Positions 6,735-11,137 of a stretch of DNA of 11,137 bases are shown piece after piece. The notes beneath the pieces are model-generated. The model worked only from the letters and a program-made list of their open reading frames with translations. It made no database searches and was not told the DNA's origin. The number at the start of each line of letters is the position of its first letter. Position 1 is the first letter of the stretch. The translations under genes were made by a program, and so were the position numbers. Source of the stretch: an uncultured Akkermansia sp. (GTDB lineage Bacteria; Verrucomicrobiota; Verrucomicrobiia; Verrucomicrobiales; Akkermansiaceae); NCBI GenBank assembly GCA_904501955.1, contig CAJGCY010000084.1, positions 1-11,137 of the forward strand, in the 5' to 3' direction.

Positions 6735-6888
6735 CGATAAATCGGAAGTTGGAGGGCAACAAAATCTATCGGAGCGTGGGACTTTAGTCCCACAAATACG
6801 TGCGGGGTTAATCCATAAGAGGGACTAAAGTCCCTCGCTCCGAGTGAATGAATGTTACAAATCCCCCTCTTCAACTTCCGATTTATCG
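6735..6888. mobile_element. MITE/REP-like element with terminal inverted repeats and two hairpins
   Basis: The 154-bp element is bounded by perfect 16-bp inverted repeats, CGATAAATCGGAAGTT at 6735-6750 and its complement at 6873-6888. Nested inside is a second inverted pair, CGGAGC (6770-6775) and GCTCCG (6837-6842). Within that lie two hairpins, each with a 7-bp stem and 4-base loop: GTGGGAC-ttta-GTCCCAC (6776-6793) and GAGGGAC-taaa-GTCCCTC (6819-6836). The hairpins are inverted copies of each other with a compensated T/A exchange in the stem. There is no coding capacity for a transposase. This fits a non-autonomous miniature element or a BIME-type REP pair. I do not recognise the family and see no obvious target-site duplication. 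Confidence 0.7.
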
Positions 6889-6923
6889 TCATCATTGATG
6901 TTTCGTAGACTGATTAGAAGCGT

Positions 6924-6987
6924 CAATAAACAAATCACCCGTAAGCCTTGGACGGCTGTTTTATGCACGTCCAAACTTACGGGTGAT
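6924..6987 (-). terminator. Probable terminator of the PEP-CTERM gene
   Basis: A long hairpin pairs ATCACCCGTAAG (6934-6945) with CTTACGGGTGAT (6976-6987). After a small asymmetric bulge it pairs TTGGACG (6948-6954) with CGTCCAA (6968-6974). On the minus strand it is followed by the T-rich TTTGTTTATTG. It starts 25 bp beyond the stop codon of the surface-protein gene. The T-tract is interrupted, so termination may be incomplete. Confidence 0.7.
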
Positions 6988-7012
6988 GCTGCATCAGAAT
7001 TACAGGGTTATT

Positions 7013-10000
7013 TTACTTTCGCCTGCGTCGCACCGCTAAGGCTGCCAGCGCCAGCAGGCTCAGCGTAGCGGTTGCAGGTTCGGGCACGACGTTGCCACTA
7101 GTGACGTTATTGACATTTTCCAAATAAACGACTTGATTTGCGGAATCGTATACCAGCATGGTTCCATCGTTTATCCAATCACCACTGAAGTAATCTGATG
7201 CATTCAGCGTGTACAAAATACCGTACTCATCGGTAGCAGTCAAATTGTCGAACAGGAAGGCAACTGTAGAAACTTCAGAGAACAGCACCACTTGTGAATT
7301 GGCCGTGTACCCGGCATTCGGACTCAGAATCAATTCAATCTTCTGATTAGAGTACGAGAATACAGCAAGTGTTAATTCCCCTCCATCTAAGCTTAAGTGA
7401 CCATTATCTACTTCCAATGTGCTACCTTGAGCCAGGGAGAGCATAGCATCTCTGATGATGCCGCAGCAAGTGGTATTAAATGCAAGCGTCGGGTCATAAC
7501 CATCAGACACAGCCAGCATGGTAAAGGATTCCACATCCGTGTATGTGGCAGAAGAGCCGCTTAGCCCTTTCACCGACAATGTGGCGCCATACGCTATTGC
7601 TAATTTATTACTTGCTAATATTGCGGCAGCACCGTCCGAGCTTATGCTGAGCACACCGTTCTTTTTCACGGTAACATTACCGGAACTCATATCAAGAGTA
7701 GCCCCGGCGCCATTTACAGCAATCGTCTTGTCGGTAGTGATATCTCCACTTTTGATTTTCAACGAAGCACCTGCTCCGGTAACAGTAAATCCACCGGTAT
7801 AGTCTTGCATCGAGCTGAAGGTCACGCTGCTGTTGTCAACCTCCAGCATACCGGCCCCACTCAGAATGCCACCTTTTGTCGTCCCGGCGCTTGAGCCTAC
7901 GAATTTCAAGCTTCCATCCACATGACTATTGGCAGCATTATACCCGCTATTCTGTAATTCCAAGGTGGAACCTTCCGTAATTTCCACATTGCCGGCAATA
8001 CTATTCGTACCGGCCAAAACTACATGGCTCTTATTCCCGATTTCCAGAGTAGTACCGGTTTTCGTGGTAACAGTTGCTGTACCGCCTTGGGCGGTGTTTC
8101 CTAATGCCGTGCTGTCATGTACATTAAGGCGACCTGCATTCAACACGCTAGCTCCCGTGTGCTCATTGGCTGTAGTGAGGGTCAATGCACCCGTTCCGTT
8201 TTTTGTGATTCCGGTGCTTCCCGTCAGTTTACCGCCGCCCTCTGCAGCAATAAAGGTATAGTCATTGCCTGTACTGTTTTCCACAATGATACTGGAGGGT
8301 GATATATCGCCAACCAATTGCACTTCTCCGGCACCTACGTCCGTAAACGATACATCCATACCATCGAGGTATGCATAACTGCGGCCATTCATCGTCCAAT
8401 TATCAGAATCGCCATTCCACAAAGTGTCTCCGGAAGCATTACTCCAAATGGTACGACCTACGTTGTAGTAAAGCGTTCCGTTTTTCCACTGCAAATCGGA
8501 AAATGAACCAAGGCTTGCATCTCCATTGACTGTGACGGTAACATTGGCAGCGGTCCAGGCGGAGGAAGTCGTAAAATCGCTGCTGCTGGATTGAGTGATA
8601 ATTTTGAATGAGCCGCTGGTTAAGGCGCCCTCTCGCTCAAAATTAATTGCAAGCTTAGAAGTAGCCAAATCCGTTCCTCCCAACGTAAGCGCAGCCGTTG
8701 TTTTATTGGAATTAGACAACGCTACCGACAACTCAGCGCCGCTCCCGAATGTTACTTTACTTGCGGTGATGGTATTGCTTCCCTGCAATTCCATCACAGT
8801 TCCACTGTTAAAGGTGAAATTGTATCCGCTGTGGTTCATGCCGGCTCCACTAAGCACCAATTTTGCGCCACTCCCCTCTGCGACAGTCAAGCCTCTCCCG
8901 TTCAGCTGAGCCCCATCTAAAACCTGCAGACTGCCACCATAAAGAGAGATTGTGCCGTTTATATTGTTAATATTTGACTTAGAACCACTGAATATGATGT
9001 CACCATGGGCTTGCTGTGTTTGCCCGGCGGCATCCACATAAGCATTGTTAAAACTTGCACTTGAGCCGCCATAAATGGAATCGTAAAAAGTTATAGTACC
9101 ACCTGTCTTGGCGGCTAGCGTAATCGTTGATTCCACATAAACACTGCGATTTCTCGTCCACTTACCTAAACCATAGGTTTCATAATTTCCTTCAAAAATC
9201 ACATTATCATTACCCTCGATCGCGAGAGTCTGAGCATATATAGCGCCTCCATATGCAACGCCATTTCCATTGCTGGTATACGAGTCCGTTCCCTTTGCAT
9301 AGTTACCAACAAACGACACGCTCACATTATTATTGATTTTCAATATCGTAGCATAAATAGCACCACCTTTTGCTTCACCAGCAGGATCGCTACTCCAATA
9401 AGAGCGGCCTAAAGCCTCAGCGTAATTTCTTTCAAAGATTACATTACTGTTCGTCAAAGTAATGGTACTACCGTAAAAAGCCCCACCATACGCATACGTT
9501 TCGCCTTCTCGAGCCGAATATCCATAATCTGCCTTTGCTGCGTTTTGAATTAAGCTTATATCGCTATCACAAATTTCAAGTGTGCCGCTTGAGTAAATAG
9601 CCCCACCATACGAATAGGCATATCCCGTACCTTGGTAGTCGTAAGAAGACCCACTATACCCCTTATATGTAGAATCTGCATAAGCTGTGGTTATATTATT
9701 TTCGAACGAGACACTCGAATCAGCGCCTATTTTCACCGAAGACAGCTTAAGCGCACCGCCATAACTATATGATTTTACCCTATACTCCCCTCCTGTTACA
9801 TCGGATCTTGAAGAATTATTAGTAATATAAGCCGTACTGTTATTAAAATCAAGACTTCCGCCTTTGATTGCCCCACCGCCGGCTTCTGTATCTGTCGCAG
9901 TATATGATGTTTTGTTACTATCTATCTTTAAGTATGGCAGGGTATCAAATACCAGTGATGAAAATCCATTAAAAACTTGAGAATTGCCATTATTAAAACT

Positions 10001-10279
10001 AAGCGAGGGTTTTGCATCTTCAGCTTGTGTAAAGATAAGATTACCGCCATTTATCAAGGGGGTGGAGGAGGTCCATGTTGTATTTGTCGTTGGAGTAATA
10101 CTTACATCAGACCAAAGAACAAATGCATATTTATCGGTAGTGGTGTTAGAAGTGTAATCATTTAGGTAACTGGGAGTCCAAAGATCGACATGTTCATAGC
10201 CGTCTGGTATTTCGACAGCATGAACATTAATGGATACGAGAAGGGCAATCAACAGAGTAATAGGGAGATGTGGTTTCAT
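7013..10279 (-). CDS. PEP-CTERM surface protein with Pmp-like GGAI/FxxN repeats and autotransporter-type beta-strand repeat
   Basis: The 1088-residue protein starts with a signal peptide (K2 and H4, then LPITLLIALLVSINVHA, cleavage near 21). Residues 135-365 contain six GGA(I/L/F) motifs (135, 174, 225, 265, 305, 344) alternating with FxxN-type motifs (FENN 192, LIQN 243, FERN 282, FVGN 323, FEGN 362). This is the repeat pattern of chlamydial polymorphic membrane proteins and implies a parallel beta-helix. Tyr/Ser-rich loops separate the units. Residues about 684-725 fit the autotransporter-associated beta-strand repeat (TKNGTGALTLT ... LNAGRLNVHD). The C-terminus has PEP at 1066-1068, a hydrophobic stretch and RRRRK, the sorting signal processed by exosortase systems; no beta-barrel is present. 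The protein is probably exported and surface-attached, perhaps for adhesion; its function is unknown. No Shine-Dalgarno sequence is seen. It follows the 97-codon gene by 20 bp, probably in one transcript. Confidence 0.88.
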   Translation of the reverse strand: MKPHLPITLLIALLVSINVHAVEIPDGYEHVDLWTPSYLNDYTSNTTTDKYAFVLWSDVSITPTTNTTWTSSTPLINGGNLIFTQAEDAKPSLSFNNGNSQVFNGFSSLVFDTLPYLKIDSNKTSYTATDTEAGGGAIKGGSLDFNNSTAYITNNSSRSDVTGGEYRVKSYSYGGALKLSSVKIGADSSVSFENNITTAYADSTYKGYSGSSYDYQGTGYAYSYGGAIYSSGTLEICDSDISLIQNAAKADYGYSAREGETYAYGGAFYGSTITLTNSNVIFERNYAEALGRSYWSSDPAGEAKGGAIYATILKINNNVSVSFVGNYAKGTDSYTSNGNGVAYGGAIYAQTLAIEGNDNVIFEGNYETYGLGKWTRNRSVYVESTITLAAKTGGTITFYDSIYGGSSASFNNAYVDAAGQTQQAHGDIIFSGSKSNINNINGTISLYGGSLQVLDGAQLNGRGLTVAEGSGAKLVLSGAGMNHSGYNFTFNSGTVMELQGSNTITASKVTFGSGAELSVALSNSNKTTAALTLGGTDLATSKLAINFEREGALTSGSFKIITQSSSSDFTTSSAWTAANVTVTVNGDASLGSFSDLQWKNGTLYYNVGRTIWSNASGDTLWNGDSDNWTMNGRSYAYLDGMDVSFTDVGAGEVQLVGDISPSSIIVENSTGNDYTFIAAEGGGKLTGSTGITKNGTGALTLTTANEHTGASVLNAGRLNVHDSTALGNTAQGGTATVTTKTGTTLEIGNKSHVVLAGTNSIAGNVEITEGSTLELQNSGYNAANSHVDGSLKFVGSSAGTTKGGILSGAGMLEVDNSSVTFSSMQDYTGGFTVTGAGASLKIKSGDITTDKTIAVNGAGATLDMSSGNVTVKKNGVLSISSDGAAAILASNKLAIAYGATLSVKGLSGSSATYTDVESFTMLAVSDGYDPTLAFNTTCCGIIRDAMLSLAQGSTLEVDNGHLSLDGGELTLAVFSYSNQKIELILSPNAGYTANSQVVLFSEVSTVAFLFDNLTATDEYGILYTLNASDYFSGDWINDGTMLVYDSANQVVYLENVNNVTSGNVVPEPATATLSLLALAALAVRRRRK

Positions 10280-10299
10280 GGAATGTAGCTAATGAAATT

Positions 10300-10593
10300 T
10301 TACTTATTCAACTCCAATGTCTGCACTAATGCAACATAAAACGCGTTTACGTCTGCAAGCAATTCCAAATGAGCTTCTTCAATAGCCATATCACGGTACT
10401 TTTCATTATTCACTCCTCCGGGGATTTGCGCACGGCATTGCTGAAGTCTTTGGATATTTTGCATAATCATATCGGTTTGAAAAAACGCACGATTAAGAAT
10501 ATCCTCATATGAACACCCTTCATAAGCGCGTTCATCCGTTATGGCTTTAAGCTTATCTTTTGAAGTTGACATGCACTCATTATACGTATTCAT
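10300..10593 (-). CDS. Small hypothetical protein upstream of the surface-protein gene
   Basis: I do not recognise this 97-residue protein. It lacks a signal peptide or membrane segment and reads as mainly helical and soluble (RAFFQTDMIMQNIQRLQQC; EEAHLELLADVNAFYVALVQTL), with many charged residues. It ends 20 bp before the PEP-CTERM gene on the same strand, suggesting co-transcription. Three starts are possible: TTG at 10602, ATG at 10593 and ATG at 10572. I prefer 10593 because the divergent recombinase-like gene begins with the same codons (MNTY) inside a 16-bp inverted repeat. The start at 10572 (MSTSK) would give 90 residues and cannot be excluded. None has a clear Shine-Dalgarno sequence. 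The coding call rests on its intact length and operon position. Confidence 0.65.
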   Translation of the reverse strand: MNTYNECMSTSKDKLKAITDERAYEGCSYEDILNRAFFQTDMIMQNIQRLQQCRAQIPGGVNNEKYRDMAIEEAHLELLADVNAFYVALVQTLELNK

Positions 10594-10734
10594 AATGCGC
10601 AAGGCAGCATACTAAAGTCTTTGAGAATTAGCCAGCATAATTTCGCATGCCACCCTCACAAAAAGTGCGTGCGCGCTCCGTTTTTCTTGCAGAATCCCGT
10701 TTTTTCTGCTTGACTACGGCATTATGAATACGTA
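10583..10734. repeat. 16-bp inverted repeats bracketing a 120-bp promoter region; candidate invertible segment
   Basis: TACGTATTCATAATGC at 10583-10598 and its exact reverse complement GCATTATGAATACGTA at 10719-10734 flank 120 bp (10599-10718). Each arm contains the ATG of one of the two divergent genes, so inversion of the middle would leave both coding starts intact and swap which gene faces a given promoter. The right arm lies at the start of a probable tyrosine recombinase, the enzyme class that operates such switches. The central segment also has a small inverted pair, GCAGAA/TTCTGC, at 10689-10709. Inversion is an inference. Confidence 0.55.
10634..10661 (-). promoter_or_regulatory. Putative promoter of the surface-protein operon
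   Basis: On the minus strand, TTGTGA (10656-10661, 4 of 6 matches) is followed after 16 bp by TATGCT (10634-10639, 4 of 6 matches). The start would be near 10627, about 34 nt before the ATG at 10593. It lies wholly inside the segment flanked by the 16-bp inverted repeats and, in the orientation shown, points towards the small gene and the PEP-CTERM gene. The match is moderate. Confidence 0.3.
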
Positions 10735-11137
10735 CACATCAGAAGAGGTAGCAGCGCTGGAGATATTGCGGGGGACGGGCGTTAACATCGTGGAGGCGGC
10801 ACTGGTGGCGAGGGCTGCGCTGGAGGCGGGTAGATACAAAGTACAGCGTACGCTGAAGTGCGTAGCACTGGGTGCGGAGGAGCTAAAGCGGCAGGAGAAG
10901 ACGGTGAGCTTTGAAAAGGCGGTGGCGGAGGCGCTGGCGGCGAGGAAAGAACGCCGAGCGAGAACGCTGAGTGACTACCGCTATGTGACACGGCGCTTCA
11001 TGAAGCGTTGCGAGGGGTTGGCGCAGCGGCGTGTGCGCAGTATACGGCCGGAGGAGTGTGCGGCGTACATCGAGCAGGCCTTCACCACGCCGAGCCAGCG
11101 GGCGAAGGCAAGGCGCGTACTCAGTGCGGTGTTCGGC
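10724..11137 (+). CDS. Probable tyrosine recombinase/integrase, N-terminal part, cut by window end
   Basis: The frame is open from the ATG at 10724 to the last base, giving 138 residues with no stop. Residues about 61-138 resemble the SAM-like core-binding domain of phage-integrase-type recombinases: a helical, Arg/Ala-rich segment with TLSDYRYVTRRFMKR (81-95), a short linker, IRPEECAAYIEQAF (107-120), then a serine/Arg-rich helix ending LSAVFG. The catalytic domain (R-H-R-Y) would lie beyond the window, so the enzyme class is inferred from the N-terminal half alone. The first 60 residues form an extra helical region I cannot name. Codon use leans to GCG, GAG, CGG and AGG, unlike the GCC/CGC-rich GH2 gene, hinting at a different origin. 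It is divergent from the small gene at 10300-10593 and shares its first four residues (MNTY). Confidence 0.62.
   Translation, partial: MNTYTSEEVAALEILRGTGVNIVEAALVARAALEAGRYKVQRTLKCVALGAEELKRQEKTVSFEKAVAEALAARKERRARTLSDYRYVTRRFMKRCEGLAQRRVRSIRPEECAAYIEQAFTTPSQRAKARRVLSAVFG

Noticed and set aside
6512..6895. A 127-codon minus-strand frame over the end of hipT, the palindromes and the MITE-like element
   Set aside because: It overlaps the hipT 3' end and is built from repeat sequence, with no domain and no promoter or start signal of its own.
10609..10617. ACTAAAGTC near 10610 resembling the hairpin core of the MITE-like element
   Set aside because: Only nine bases match and there is no flanking GGGAC/GTCCC palindrome or terminal repeat, so chance is sufficient.
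1..11137. CRISPR arrays, tRNA or rRNA genes
   Set aside because: I found no regularly spaced identical repeats with unique spacers, and no tRNA cloverleaf or rRNA-like conserved segments on reading both strands.

Overview
The window looks like a chromosomal segment from a Verrucomicrobia (PVC) gut bacterium, most likely Akkermansia or a close relative. The pointers are a secreted GH2 glycosidase of the mucin/host-glycan type, a PEP-CTERM surface protein whose tail (PEP, hydrophobic stretch, RRRRK) is of the kind common in Akkermansia, Chlamydia-Pmp-like GGAI/FxxN repeats, and a general absence of Shine-Dalgarno sequences. The genus is an inference from these features, not the result of a search.

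Layout from left to right. Bases 1-215 are non-coding and rich in short palindromes. They end in a 19-bp sequence that recurs at 6868-6886. On the minus strand, 332-1636 encodes trigger factor (tig), with a rho-independent terminator at 266-308. A divergent intergenic region separates it from a 1001-residue secreted GH2 beta-galactosidase-like enzyme (1874-4879, +), which has a strong terminator at 4903-4938.

Next comes a compact three-gene operon (5098-6604, +) that I read as a tripartite hipB-hipS-hipT toxin-antitoxin module: a small XRE repressor, a stand-alone HipA N-terminal domain, and a short HipA-like kinase. A strong promoter places the transcript start almost on the hipB ATG. Palindromes built on CCATATATGG lie at the promoter/start codon and, twice, just after hipT.

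The 408-bp gap from 6605 to 7012 holds those two palindromes, a 154-bp MITE-like element with 16-bp terminal inverted repeats and two internal hairpins, and a minus-strand terminator. On the minus strand follow a 1088-residue PEP-CTERM surface protein with Pmp-like repeats (7013-10279) and, 20 bp upstream in the same direction, a small unknown gene (10300-10593).

At the right edge, a divergent gene (10724 to the end, cut by the window) looks like the N-terminal part of a tyrosine recombinase. A 16-bp perfect inverted repeat carries the start codons of both divergent genes and brackets 120 bp that contain a plausible promoter. This arrangement suggests a recombinase-controlled invertible promoter for the surface-protein operon.

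The housekeeping and glycan genes (tig, GH2) form one half of the window. The other half (hipBST, MITE-like element, surface protein, recombinase) has the character of an accessory, variable region.
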